From NCBI GenBank assembly GCA_002900995.3, contig CM035309.1, positions 248,001 through 312,000 on the forward strand: a DNA stretch of 64,000 bases, in the 5' to 3' direction. The translations under genes were made by a program, and so were the position numbers. The stretch's first letter is position 1. Each line of letters opens with the position of its first letter. The notes under the pieces are model-generated. The model saw only the letters and a program-made list of their open reading frames with translations, was not told where the DNA came from and did no database searches. This document shows, in pieces, positions 1 to 11,394 of this stretch. Source of the stretch: Ganoderma boninense. Taxonomy: Eukaryota > Basidiomycota > Agaricomycetes > Polyporales > Polyporaceae.

Positions 1-409
1 TGCCCGGAGTTCCCTAATATAGTAGGCAGCCTCCGGAGGGCCTGTTATCAGTGCCCGGGCTGGCGCTTTTTTGCTTATCAGCTTAGATAAGGCCCCGGGG
101 GCTTATCTGCCATCACTCCGGGGCTTCCCCCATCAATACTCACCTCCCATCAGCCACCCGGGCTCCTCCTGCCCTGCCACTGCCCAATATGGAAGGTGCT
201 TGGGTGCCTGCACCTGGGTACCTTCCCCTTGCTATATCTCCCTCAATTCTGGACCGTTTTCCATGATCTTAGGTGCGTTCTGATCGCGTTTTCAAGGCGC
301 TTCTAACGCGCCTAATGCGCTGGTGTAATATGGTATACTAACATATACATACAGGTACCTTTGGTCGCTCTAGGGGCCAGTAAATGGGCCATAGCTCGGG
401 CAGTTTTGG

Positions 410-561
410 ACGGAATAGGACGATCTTGGGCGCGTTTTGCTCGCGTTAATAACGCGCACAGAACGAGCCCAAGATCGTCCGATTCCGTTCAGCCGTTCCT
501 CCGGTACATATACCCCTTCCTCCTCAGGAACAGGGTATTGGTATCTCAGGAACGGCTGAAC
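410..561. repeat. Two adjacent hairpins nested in the left arm
   Basis: A stem pairs 412-431 with 467-486 (19 of 20 match), and a second perfect 14-bp stem pairs 487-500 with 548-561. Both are repeated in mirror image in the right arm (about 1637-1788). A third 10-bp stem pairs 743-752 with 760-769. Nested foldback structure of this kind is more typical of a transposable element than of a simple duplication. Confidence 0.75.
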
Positions 562-891
562 CGTTTGGGACGCTCTTTGGTGCGTTTGGTAGGTACTGTA
601 TAGTGGTATCTGGCCGCACCATTTGTTTGGAGGTATCTATCCTACAAAATATACTACTGTGCGATCAGTTGGCAGCCCCACCACCCTTGTATCCCCCATA
701 ACTCAGCAACCGCTTGACGGATTTTTTTGCCCGTCATACCGCTGGAAAGCTGCTGCTCACAGCTTTCCAACGAGCCCAAGAACGTCCCAATACGATCACT
801 GGAGCCTTCGGAGTGCCTACCTCCTCCTCCTGCTCCCCTCCCCACCACTGTTTAGCCCATATCTTGGGCATGCCTTGACGGAATCATGTCA

Positions 892-1306
892 TTGTTTTTG
901 TGTTGTGTGCTATGTAGTCAGTCCTCTGTGCACAGAACAGTTCACTTATATCAAGATATGTACAATACACTCCAATGAAGGTGCCTTGGCCCGGTGCAAG
1001 ACTGCCTGACAGCTGTGGCATCCATTTCCGAAGGCTAGCACAGCTGCAGTAAGGCTGTCAACAATCATCAATCAATATCTCCTCAGGTTGTTGTCCGTTC
1101 TGTTTGGTTTTTTTTGCGTTGGAAAGCTGTGAATTGTGGCTAGTCAGCTGTGTATATTCTCTCACTATCAGGAGGCTACAAAAAAGTCGACAGGGGAGTA
1201 TTCTTGTGAACACTGATAAGGGAATGACATTGGATCCAGATGCCTGATAAGTGCCATACATTGTACAAAGGTAGCTGTTAGCTAGTAGTAGGCAACGCAA
1301 AAAAAA
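892..1306. other. Unique spacer between the palindrome arms
   Basis: This is the non-palindromic centre of the long inverted repeat. I see no convincing coding frame, tRNA or known element core. It is A/T-richer than the arms and contains homopolymer runs near both arm junctions. Confidence 0.6.
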
Positions 1307-2197
1307 CGACATGATTCCGTCAAGGCATGCCCAAGATATGGGCTAAACAGTGGTGGGGAGGGGAGCAGGAGGAGGAGGTAGGCACTCCGAAGGCTCCAGT
1401 GATCGTATTGGGACGTTCTTGGGCTCGTTGGAAAGCTGTGAGCAGCAGCTTTCCAGCGGTATGACGGGCAAAAAAATCCGTCAAGCGGTTGCTGAGTTAT
1501 GGGGGATACAAGGGTGGTGGGGCTGCCAACTGATCGCACAGTAGTATATTTTGTAGGATAGATACCTCCAAACAAATGGTGCGGCCAGATACCACTATAC
1601 AGTACCTACCAAACGCACCAAAGAGCGTCCCAAACGGTTCAGCCGTTCCTGAGATACCAATACCCTGTTCCTGAGGAGGAAGGGGTATATGTACCGGAGG
1701 AACGGCTGAACGGAATCGGACGATCTTGGGCTCGTTCTGTGCGCGTTATTAACGCGAGCAAAACGCGCCCAAGATCGTCCTATTCCGTCCAAAACTGCCC
1801 GAGCTATGGCCCATTTACTGGCCCCTAGAGCGACCAAAGGTACCTGTATGTATATGTTAGTATACCATATTACACCAGCGCATTAGGCGCGTTAGAAGCG
1901 CCTTGAAAACGCGATCAGAACGCACCTAAGATCATGGAAAACGGTCCAGAATTGAGGGAGATATAGCAAGGGGAAGGTACCCAGGTGCAGGCACCCAAGC
2001 ACCTTCCATATTGGGCAGTGGCAGGGCAGGAGGAGCCCGGGTGGCTGATGGGAGGTGAGTATTGATGGGGGAAGCCCCGGAGTGATGGCAGATAAGCCCC
2101 CGGGGCCTTATCTAAGCTGATAAGCAAAAAAGCGCCAGCCCGGGCACTGATAACAGGCCCTCCGGAGGCTGCCTACTATATTAGGGAACTCCGGGCA

Positions 2198-2296
2198 TTA
2201 TCCCGGGGCTTCGTATTACATTACGAGCATAGTTGGTTTATATTGCATTGCAGTGCCAGGCTATCTCCGGTAAATAATACATTATCCTTACCACAG
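2198..2296 (+). other. Junction between palindrome and transposase
   Basis: This short stretch holds the right edge of the palindrome, a GTATTACATTA motif near 2212 that resembles the GTATTACATAA motif of blocks elsewhere in the window, a possible exon end at 2269 and an intron acceptor at 2296. It is too short for the missing N-terminal half of the transposase. Confidence 0.4.
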
Positions 2297-3080
2297 CTGC
2301 TGCAACAACCTCATCCTCGCCCGACATCCACTTCTCGACGGCGCGATCGGCTGCATCGACGGGCTCAATCTGCTACTTGCCACATCCGATGACCCCGATA
2401 TCGAGAACGCCACTTATAACGGGTGGCTTCATGGACACTACACGAGCTGTGTTATTGTTTTCTCCCCTAAAGGTATATTTACGCCATGCTGCTTGTAACA
2501 TGAGGGGGATCAATTGACAATATTTACAACTCGAACAGGTGTTGCCAAGTCATGTGTCCTCAATGCACCCGGTAGTTGGCATGACGCAAAGATTGCCCGG
2601 TCAATCTACCACAAGCTCGCAAACAAGACACCGGAGGGATATTACCTTGTTGCTGACACGGCATTTCCGCGAGGCGCAAGATCCATTGCTGGCCGCATTC
2701 AAGCTCCTTTGAAATCTGGTCAGCGTGTTCCGCAGGATCCTGTCGAGCGCGAGGCCTTGCTCTCACACGACCGGGAGCTGCTATCTTATCGGCAGTCAGC
2801 AGAGTGGGGAATGCGACAGGTACGGTCAGCGTTCGGGCGCCTGCGCTTGCCATTGGTCGTTAACGATCCTGTCGGACGTGGTGAGCTAATAGAGACATGC
2901 ATTCGTACGATGAATCTTCGTGCTATCCGGGTTGGGATCTCACAAATACGTACAGTATATATGCCAATTTGGCAAGAAGCTGAGGATACTGATATTTGGA
3001 ACAACTTCGAGAATGTGCTATTCGGTGATATACGTCGACGTGACCGTGTAGCTCGTTTCCATCGTATTGTAGTTGAGTAA
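2297..3080 (+). pseudogene. PIF/Harbinger-type DDE transposase (DDE_Tnp_4), 5'-truncated
   Basis: This is the catalytic part of a transposase of the DDE superfamily endonuclease type that is common in Agaricomycetes. The exon 2297-2472 encodes the first-Asp block (GAIGCIDGLN, then the SDDP..ENATYNGW segment). A 66-nt intron (2473-2538) joins in phase to 2539-3080, with the NAPGSWHD and VADTAFPRG blocks and a late RQSAEWGMRQVRSAFGRLRL segment typical of the third catalytic region. A possible earlier exon ends at 2269 (donor GTAAAT). No N-terminal helix-turn-helix part fits between it and the palindrome edge at 2197, so the gene looks truncated, perhaps by the palindrome. The stop is at 3078-3080. 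No matching terminal repeats were found around it. Confidence 0.8.
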
Positions 3081-3370
3081 TTCTCACTGTTCACACACGC
3101 GGTGGCTTTTATTATTTACAAAGAATGATATATTTGCAAGAAGGTGAACTATTATGTGTACTTTGGATAATGAAAGGGTATGCAACGTACACTAGACACT
3201 ATAACGAGTCGGAAGAAGGGCGATAATAAATATTAAGGCGAGCTAACAATAAATAGTAGTAGTAGGGACCGTGTAGAAACAAATCTATGTGAAGGTGTTG
3301 TGTGTTTATATGTGTATAGAGGCGGAGGGAGTGATTAGGTAGGCATAGTGCTAGTAGGAGAGAAAGGATA

Positions 3371-5424
3371 CTAGAAGGGTCGTGACGACGGACCAGCGTG
3401 GGGGTGAGATGCATCATCGCCGGTGTAGCGACAGCGGCGGGACGGCGTCAAAGTCAAGGTGAGCGAAGTCAAGCCGTCGTCAGTAGTACGCGAGGTGGAG
3501 GCCACTGTAGCGAGAGCATCGAGGGCACTTCGGGAAGGGCCCTCAGAGGTAGACGATGTAAACGGAGTCTGAGCGGTGTATGTGGGAGAATGTACAGGGG
3601 AATAGGGGCGACGCGGAAGCTCGAGGCCAGGAATGGGAGACCTACGATCACCAGAACGTCCATCTCCAATGTTCACATGCTGTGGAGCATCGTCCCAACC
3701 TGCGTGACGATGGTTGGTGGACGATGACGGACCAGGGGATCCCAATTGATGGAGATAATCATCTCGCCGACCAAAGCGAGGAGGGGTGCGAGGAGGGGAA
3801 TACATTGAGTTCATCTGGCCATAGGAGCGAGAGCCGCCGTGCGAAAATGCCGAGGGGTAATGCATGGCTTCATCCCCATGACGAAAATAGCCAGGGTATG
3901 GGAAGGGAGGAAAGGCAGGCATCTGGCGCTGCATGGCCTCGGCCGTGTCGACGCGGGACTGAAGGCGCAGCATGTCAAGTTGGAATTGAACGCACTTGTT
4001 CTGCAGCTCGGTATTCGCGGCACGGAGCTCCCGGTTCTCGTCGTTGACACGCTTGACTTCATCTTGAGCAAGCTTGCGAGCGAAACGTGACTCGTCGCGA
4101 GCCTCGCGTGCAGCTGGATCGAAGGTGGCAGCCATGGAGGCCATCAGACCATTGAGTTGAGAGCGGCAGTTGGTCCCTGGCGTACGGGTAGACGTGAACG
4201 TCTTGAGCACAGGAGCAGCCTCCGTGATCGCTGCATTACCCCGGGCGCTGGCCTTCGCTGAGGAGACAGGCTCGACGGTGTTGAGCTCGTCGTCTTCGGA
4301 GGCTAGCACATCGTCGTCAACGTCGATCATGCCGGATGCTTCTTCAATCGCAGCCTCGATCTGGATGGCGCGCTCAATGTGAGGGGGAATCTCAGCCACT
4401 CCGGTGGGCTTCTTTGTACGAACAAGCTGCCAGAGAAATCAAGTTAGACTGGACATCTTGCCGCTGTACCAAACGTAGACTGACCGCCTCGAACTTTGTC
4501 TTCAGAGGCTTTTGCTCGCGAGATGGCCGGCCCACCGTATTTGCTCGTTTGTTGAAGGCTGAGGTGACACGAGCCCACATATCCGCACCGGCAGGTAAGA
4601 TCTCCTCAACGACGTCGAGGAGAATGTCGATGTCCGTCATGTTGTAGTTGCGTGAACCTGACTGACGCCCCATGCATGGCCCGCCCTCGTCCTCGTCCTC
4701 GTCCTCATCCTCGTCCTCCTCGTCCTCGTCCTCATCCCTCGCCTTCGCTTTTCCCTTTCCCTTTCCCTTTCCCTTCCCCTTCCCCTTCCCCGTCTCGCTA
4801 TCCTTCTCCTTCCCCTTTGACTTGCTCTTCAGTCCCTCCTGTTTCGGCGCAGCCGGCTTGGCTTTTTTTCTCACGGCACCCGAGTCCACGTCGGTCGGAG
4901 GCTCCCGCTTCTTCTGCTGGTTGGCTGATGGCTGTTCAGTCACTGCATTGGCAGCCGATGTGACTCGTGCCGGAGCTGCGGGTGCATGGACGTCAGAAGA
5001 CGAGGGTGGCAGGTCAGGGTGGTAGTCGCCCGTGAGATTGTTGTCGAACAAAGAATCGGACACAGGTGGGAATGGATTGAATGTATTGTAATGAAGGTTA
5101 TGGTTATTGGTGTTGGATGGGGGAAAACGAGCGTGAGGGTAAACGGGGCCCGGGGATCGCGGAGGACCAGGGTTGATAGGACGTGGCAACGGAGGGCCTT
5201 GACGCGGAGGCTGCGAACCATGGGAAGCGAGCACGAGAGGGCGCCCCGCCGAAGATTGACTCTCGTCCGGGTGTTCGGGCTTCCACACCCACAATGAGAA
5301 GCCTGCTCGGATGCTCAGAAATGGTACATACCACATTCCAGCTCGATATTCCCGGCAAACGAGGCCATTGGCCACCATGTCCTTGTCGATATCCCATATT
5401 AGGGTTGTATTCCGGGGGATCCAT
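3371..5424 (-). CDS. DUF6818-type Myb/SANT-like protein
   Basis: Three exons fit in phase: 5424-5332, 5279-4485 and 4426-3371, giving about 647 aa. The introns are 52 nt (AAG acceptor) and 58 nt (CAG acceptor). The N-terminal 230 residues are Pro/Ser-rich, followed by a Lys-Gly run and a long Asp/Glu run. At about 235-305 lies a Myb/SANT-like segment (NYNMTDIDILLDVVEEILP, then a GRPSR box and a KTKFEALVRTKKPTG end), matching my recollection of DUF6818. The second intron falls inside this domain, and splicing restores the KFEALVRTKKPTG continuity, which supports the model. The C-terminal half has a coiled-coil-like stretch and a disordered tail. A nuclear DNA-binding role is inferred; such genes are often multicopy in fungi. 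The start at 5424 is chosen because it lets the first intron splice in frame, but it is less certain than the rest. Confidence 0.75.
4684..4800 (-). repeat. Low-complexity coding repeats (Glu/Asp and Lys-Gly runs)
   Basis: Simple tandem repeats of GAGGAC-like and GGGAAAGGGAAA-like units (seen on the minus strand) encode alternating Glu/Asp and then Lys-Gly repeats inside the DUF6818 gene. They are in frame and make a charged, disordered linker. Their length may vary between strains. Confidence 0.8.
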
Positions 5425-5645
5425 CGGAAGTGAACAGCAGAAAAGATGAGAGGTATGATTTAAAAATTATCAAAGAGTGGATGAAAGTAGGAGGGTCGAA
5501 ATGAGACAAGCGAGCGAGGGAGAGGCGAGGAGAGAGTGCGCCCTGCGGACCCTCGCAATTTTCGAAATGAGCGTCTAATACATGTCAGCGGAGAGTCAAA
5601 TCCTTTCCTTTTGTGGGCACAGAACTGCATCTACGGCCGGATTTT

Positions 5646-5681
5646 GGTCTGGAAAGGGGGGTCGACCCCCCCTTCCAGACC
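5646..5681. repeat. 36-nt G/C-tract hairpin
   Basis: A GGTCTGGAA...TTCCAGACC stem surrounds complementary G and C tracts with a central GTCGAC. The structure is strong and isolated and may be a remnant of a mobile element end. Confidence 0.6.
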
Positions 5682-5768
5682 ATGAGCGCTTGCAGCATCT
5701 ACGGAGCACCTGCAGAACAGCGGAGTCTGTATCGGACTCGGCATCTCGGCGGATAGGACAGATTTTGC

Positions 5769-5796
5769 ATCTACGGACGTCCCAACGTCCGTAGAT
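5769..5796. repeat. Perfect 12-bp hairpin with CCCA loop
   Basis: ATCTACGGACGT (5769-5780) and its exact reverse complement (5785-5796) are separated by CCCA. The core motif CTACGG also appears twice upstream (around 5633 and 5698). Confidence 0.75.
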
Positions 5797-6898
5797 TCTT
5801 ACGGGAAGTCATCCACTTCTGAAGATGCGGAATCTCGTGAGTTCTCCGTCCACTGCGCGACGGTTCGAAGCTTCGAGCGTTGTAGCATTGGCAATAATGC
5901 GACGCTAGCCTTTGGGCTTGACACCGGCTCGGACTGGCAGACTGCGGACATTCATTGGAGTCATGGGGAAGCAGCCAAGCACGCACAGTCGGCAGCGAGA
6001 TATGTGCATGTGCCTTGTATACGTAGCGTCATAAGCGGCTGCAGGTGTTTTTCTACGTATACTGACAAAGCTGAGAGACGTGCCGAGGGCTTACTTGGCG
6101 TTTCGGCTGCAGCGGGTCCGGTAGCTGTTGATGCTAATATTAAGGAATGCGGTGACTCAGTTGGGCACGACCGTCGGCGAAGCAGCTGGAATATTTTGAG
6201 GCCTGAAGATTGGATGTGGAACGACTGCAGACAGACCCGAGCATGCCATGGCCTTGCGCTTAGCGTCGGGTAAGTAGGGTTAGTTAGTGTTGAAGTCACC
6301 GCAAAAAGCGTCGCCATGTGGGTGTGTTGGATTGCCAATTATACAGGATCCGGGCAATCAAGAGAGGACGGAGCGCTGCCATTGGGTGATTGGCAGGTTT
6401 GCGATCGAGAGCAGCACAGCTCCGGCTGAGATATGGTCCCCGTGTGACTCGTACCCCGCCCTCGAACTTTGCTAGCGTGGACCTACGAGGCCTCTCTGCC
6501 CGTTTCGGCGACTAGCAGGACTATGACGGTGGCTGGAGTTGGTGACGCGTGCACGGTGGCTAACACGGTCGCACTGGCGGCTGAGAATGTGAACGCGGCT
6601 GGCCATAAAAGGGAGAGGAGGGAAAGGGCCGGACGAATATTCCTAATAGCTCCGTCTCGGCGCGGGAGAGGGAGGCGCGGCAAGTGGAACGCGTCAGTCA
6701 CGGCGGTGGTTCCAGTTCCAATCGCCTTCGGTATCTCTTCCCAGTACTTTAACTGCTGCGAGCTTCCGTCTCCGATTGCGACGGGGTCGCTCCACCCGTT
6801 CTTGTCACGCCCGACCACTCCCGTCCGCATCCTCGGCTCTCCGCTCGCTCTGCTCTCTCTCCTGACCCCCGTCGTCCCCACGCTCCCACCCGCCCGGC

Positions 6899-9800
6899 AT
6901 GTCGTCCCCTGAGGAAGACTACAATGACGGCGACGCCGGACAGAACGCGAAGAAGCGTAGAATTCAGCGCGCCTGCGACATGTGCAGGCGCAAGAAAAGT
7001 GCGTCGGCCCACTCGCCGCTTTCGTCGATTTGACTGCCTAACTCCCCTTATGTACCCTCCCTTGCACGCCTAGTCCGATGTGAGTGTCCTCGCTCATCCA
7101 GCCCCGATCCTGCACATGCTCCCCGCTCGAACCACCCCTCCATGCCGTGTTCACGCGCCTCCCGCCGTTCCCACTAGGCGACGGCGCACAGATGCCCAAC
7201 AACCGATGTTCAAACTGCGTATCCTATCGTCTGGAGTGCACATATGTCGAGGCCGCAAAGGTGCGTACTCGGTCGTTCCCCGCAACTTCAAGCACTCCTC
7301 AGCCCCGGATGTAGAAGCGCGGGCCTCCAAAGGGGTACGTTGTCCTTTGATCTTTCTTCATCGTCGTGTGAGCAATCGTCCAATCCGTATCACGCCCGTC
7401 CAGTTACGTCGAGTCTCTCGAGACTCGCTTAGAGAAAATGGAGAAACTGCTGAATAAGGTGCGTCCCCACTCCCCCTCCCGCCCGCCCACACAAGCGCCG
7501 CAACAGGCACCCGCCACCAGCTCTGCCCAAACGCCGACTTCACAAAGGAGCTCGGAGGCTCGTTCGACAAGGACGCATGGCTCGCCGACCGCAACGGCGA
7601 GCCCTCGAGCGCGACTGCCACCAAGCCCGCCTACACGATCCCGGCCATGCCGGGTCAGCAGCCCGGTCCTCGCATCGGGTCACCGCCCACGCTGCCCGCG
7701 TCGGCGTCCGCGCAGGTCGAGTCGGAGGACCTGGACCCGAGCGACGACGAGATCGTCGCGCAGCGGAACATAGTGCAGAGCCTGCGCAAGATGTCGATGA
7801 ACCCGAGCAGCATGCGCTACCACGGCAAGTCGTCGAGCCTGCTTTTCATCCAGACCGCGATGGACCTCAAGCAGGAGTACGCGGGGCTCGAGCTGCCCCA
7901 GGCGGCGGTCGAGCTGCAGGAGACGCACTGCATGCTGCTCAAGCGGAGGCAGCAATACTGGAGCTTGCACCCCGTACGCGGCCCGGATTATGCTCAGATA
8001 CATACTGGTGCGGGTCTTGACTGATCTCTCTCTCTTTCTATCTCTCCCCCCGCTTCCTCGCATTCGCGCATCTCCGCGGTCGCTCGACCGCGCCCGCATG
8101 TTGCGTGCATATGCGTGCATTCTCTCTCTTTTTCTTTGCTTCGTGCGCGTCGCGCCGTGTCTTCATATGGGAATCAGTGGTTGACGTCGAACGTGCAAGA
8201 CGAGCACCAGCCGCACAAGGACTTCCCGGCGCCGGACCTGCTCGCGACGCTGGTCGACCTCTACTTCGACAACATGAACGACTACATGCCGCTCCTGCAC
8301 CGCCCCACGTTCCAGCAGGGCGTCAAGGACGGCCTGCACCTGCACGACGAGGGCTTCGGGTCCACCGTGCTCCTCGTGTGCGCCAACGGCGCGCGCTTCA
8401 CCGACGACCCCCGCGTCCTCCTCGACGAGAACCCCATCCCCCAGAGCGCAGGCTGGAAGTGGTTCCAGCAGGTCCAGATGGTCCGCAAGTCCCTCCTCGC
8501 CCCGCCCCGCCTGTACGACCTCCAGATCTACGCCGTACGTCCTCCCCTTCCCCCTTTCCGTCCCCTGCTTTCCTTGGGCTTGTCCTTGTCTTGGCCTTTT
8601 CCGGGGCCGGCATTTGAGTAATTTGAGTCATCGCTGACGAGCTGCGTTGCTTTCTTCCTCCATCTCTGTCATCCCCGGTCGGTCGGGATACGCACGCTGC
8701 GTGGTGGTCCTCGATCGCGATGCGCTTGCGTCTTCCCTCTGCCCCGGCTCTCCTTGCCGCGCGGTCGCGGGACGCGGGATGCGGGCTGCAGCTCACGGCG
8801 GAATTCCTGCACGGGACGTCCGCGCCGCAGGCGTGCTGGACGATCATCGGCGTCGGCATCCGCATGGCGCAGGACGTCGGCGCGCACCGCAAGAAGGTCT
8901 ACAGCTCGTCGCCGACGATCGAGGAGGAGCTCTGGCGGCGGGCGTTCTGGTGCGTCTCTCTCTCTCTCTCCCTCTTTCCCTATCTCTCTCGCGCGTGACA
9001 TGGGAACGCGCTGGTGGGCATGTGTTAACCATCCGTTCTTTCCTCTTCTTCTTCCTCCCCCCGCCCACGCCCCGCATACACGTATCCCACGTCGTTATTC
9101 TTGGCTGCAATTGTGCCCTGCTCTGCGACATGCACATCTGGACGGCACACATGCATGGGGGCTCGGTCGGTCGCTCGGTGGTTCGGATCCTCGGTGGTTC
9201 GGACACTCGACACGGTGGTTCGGACGTGCAGGGTTCTCGTGGCGATGGACCGGGCGACGAGCTTCGCGCTCGGGCGGCCGTGTGCGATCCAGGACGAAGA
9301 GTAAGTGGGCCCGTATATTCTTCGCCGCCGCCGACCAGCTGGGTTGGTTGGCCGGCGCGGTGTTACGACGCGAGAAGCGGCTTGTGCTGACATCCGGGTG
9401 CGGTGACGTGCATTCGCATACGCGCCCCACAGCTTCGACATCGACCTGCCGACCGAGTGCGACGACGAGTACTGGGCGCACGCGGACCCCGAGCTCGCGT
9501 TCAAGCAGCCGCCCGGGCGCCCCTCCAAGGTCGCGTTCTTCAACTGCTACGTCCGCCTCCACCAGATCCTCGCGTTCGCCATGCGCACCATCGTACGTCG
9601 TCTCCTCTTCCGCCATCCATTTCCGTATGCTGGTCGTAGAGTGTCGGGGCTGCGGCTAACTGCAGGTTGGGGGTGGGCAGTACTCGATCAACAAGAGCAA
9701 GGCCCTCCTCGGGTTCGTCGGCCAGCAGTGGGAGCAGCACATCGTCGCCGAGCTCGACTCGGCGCTCAACAAGTGGATCGACTCCGTCCCCGACCACCGT

Positions 9801-11394
9801 GAGTCGTCCCTCCCCTTCCTCCTCCACCTTCACCTTCCGCGCCTATGTCTTGTGTCCGCGCCCGTCGCACTCACTGCCCGTCCGTCGCAGTGCGGTGGGA
9901 CCCGACGCGGGAGAACCTGCTGTTCCTGAACCAGTCGGCGAACCTGCACGCCAACTACTACCAGCTGCAGATCGCGGTGCACCGGCCGTTCATCCCCTCG
10001 CCGCGCAAGCCGTCGCCGCTCTCGTTCCCGTCGCTCGCGATCTGCACCAACGCCGCGCGCAGCTGCATACACGTCCTCGACGTGCAGTACAACCGCGCCG
10101 GCGTGCCGCTCTATTCCAACCAGGTGCGTCGTGGCTGGGTGGTGGGTGCGGGGGGAGAGCGCTGACGTGTGTATGTGTGGGTGTGTGCGGGTGTGTGGGT
10201 GTGTGTAGATGGCGCTGTTCACGGCGGGGATCGTGCTGCTGCTGAACATCTGGGGCGGGAAGCGCTCGGGGCTGTCGACGGACCCGGCGAAGGAGATGGC
10301 GGACGTACACAAGTGCATGAAGATGCTCAGGACACTTGAGCCTCGGTGCGTTCATCGGAAGCGCCTGTTCAAGGTCTCGTTGTTGTTTCACTGACGTGCA
10401 TCTACGCTGCACAGCTGGCATACCGCAGGGAGGTTGTGGTAAGCAGAGCTCAAACTCCACGTATGATCGGCACAGCTTATCATGTCACCAACAGGGATAT
10501 TCTATACGAGCTGGCGTCCGTCGGCGACCTTCCGCTCCCCCATCTATCGCCCGCGCCAAGCAACAAACGCGAACGCGACTCGGACAGCCCCGTCTCGTCC
10601 GGCGCGGTCTCCATCGCCTCCGACTCGCCCCGCGGCAGCGTCGTTACGGACAGCTACCGCACCTTCGCCGGCAGCCGCCGCGTGACCAAAGAGCGCGACG
10701 GCGCGAACCTCAAGGACGCGCCGTCCCTCGCCGCGGCGACGTTCGCGCAGCCACTCCCGCGCTCCACCCACCCGAACCCCGCGTCGTCCGACTCGGAGAA
10801 GCAGGTGGTAGCCAAGGGCAGCGCACCGAGCTTCGCGCTGCCCGTGCACACGGACGAGCTTGGGCGGCTGCCGCTCCACCCGGGGTTCAACGTCGGGTAC
10901 TCGGGCGAGTGGCAGCATGAGCAGCCGTCCCAACCTCGCGCCCAGCCGCAGCCGCAAGCGAGCGCGGCGCCGCCGCTCGACCCGCGGATGATGGGCATGT
11001 ACGCGTTGCAGCCGCCGTCGTTCAGCGAATTCTTCAGCGCGTCGATGCAGCAGCCGTCCGCGTTCACGCAGGCGGGCCCCGAGGTGTCGATGGGCGCGGT
11101 GGGTGCGGGCGCGGGGACGGCTGCGGGGGCGCAGGGCGCGGCGCCGTTGTCGTCGGAGGAGATGGCGTTCACGGACAATACGCTGGCGATGTGGTCGAAC
11201 GCGCCGTCGTCCTTCGAGTAAGTTTTCCTCTTTCCCTGTGCGGGGACGTGCGGAGGAGAGACTGACGCGGTTTCGTGTGCTTGTGCAGGTGGGACGACTG
11301 GGGCACGTACATCAATAACGTGAGTGGGATGCACAACCACCCTGGGACTGCTGGGGCACCTCCGCCTCCGGGGCCGGGGGTGGCTCCGCGATGA
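6899..11394 (+). CDS. Zn2Cys6 fungal-specific transcription factor, 16 exons
   Basis: Sixteen exons fit in phase (933 aa): 6899-6998, 7074-7079, 7178-7260, 7315-7334, 7404-7458, 7521-7973, 8178-8534, 8792-8949, 9232-9300, 9433-9592, 9681-9798, 9891-10123, 10209-10345, 10415-10438, 10495-11217 and 11289-11394. Residues 26-56 form a zinc cluster with the spacing CX2CX6CX9CX2CX6C (Cys 26, 29, 36, 46, 49, 56), followed by KRGPPKGYVESLE, a linker and dimerisation coiled coil. The middle carries the fungal-specific TF regulatory domain (for example MPLLHRPTF, RRAFWVLVAMDR, ALGRPCAIQ). The C-terminus is Ser/Pro/Ala/Gln-rich, as expected of an activation region. It should act in the nucleus on CGG-type sites. 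It resembles xylanase-regulator-like factors in layout, but the regulon cannot be read from sequence. Confidence 0.9.
7074..7079 (+). other. 6-nt micro-exon inside the zinc-cluster motif
   Basis: TCCGAT between a TAG acceptor and a GTGAGT donor completes the KKIRCDG part of the DNA-binding domain: it contributes parts of Ile34 and Cys36 and all of Arg35. Without it the cluster would lose a zinc-binding cysteine and the reading frame would not join to the next exon as modelled. Confidence 0.85.

Larger units (their letters stand above)
1..2197. repeat. 2.2-kb near-perfect palindrome (long inverted repeat)
   Basis: The left arm (about 1-891) is the reverse complement of the right arm (about 1307-2197); paired positions add up to 2198 throughout. 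The match decays around 892-900 on the left, leaving a spacer of about 415 bases. Each arm contains smaller hairpins. The window starts inside the repeat, so the left terminus and any target duplication cannot be seen. Open frames inside are mirror copies of one another and resemble no protein, so I treat them as non-coding. It could be a foldback or large TIR element, a head-to-head duplication, or an assembly artefact at a contig end. Confidence 0.9.
5425..6898. other. Intergenic region with two strong hairpins
   Basis: No convincing gene was found in this 1.5-kb stretch. It contains two inverted repeats (5646-5681 and 5769-5796) and three copies of GCATCTACGG (around 5629, 5694 and 5768). 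The 3' half is pyrimidine-rich and probably contains the promoter and 5' leader of the transcription factor gene that starts at 6899. Confidence 0.55.

Noticed and set aside
71..2127. Pairs of open frames inside the palindrome, each 64-128 codons
   Set aside because: They are mirror copies produced by the inverted repeat, lack start context and resemble no protein.
3398..5297. Several plus-strand frames across the DUF6818 gene
   Set aside because: They are antisense shadows of a G/C-rich coding region; the minus strand gives a spliced, recognisable protein.
10155..10208. GT-rich tract as a possible regulatory repeat
   Set aside because: It lies inside an intron of the transcription factor gene and is an ordinary microsatellite-like pyrimidine/purine tract.
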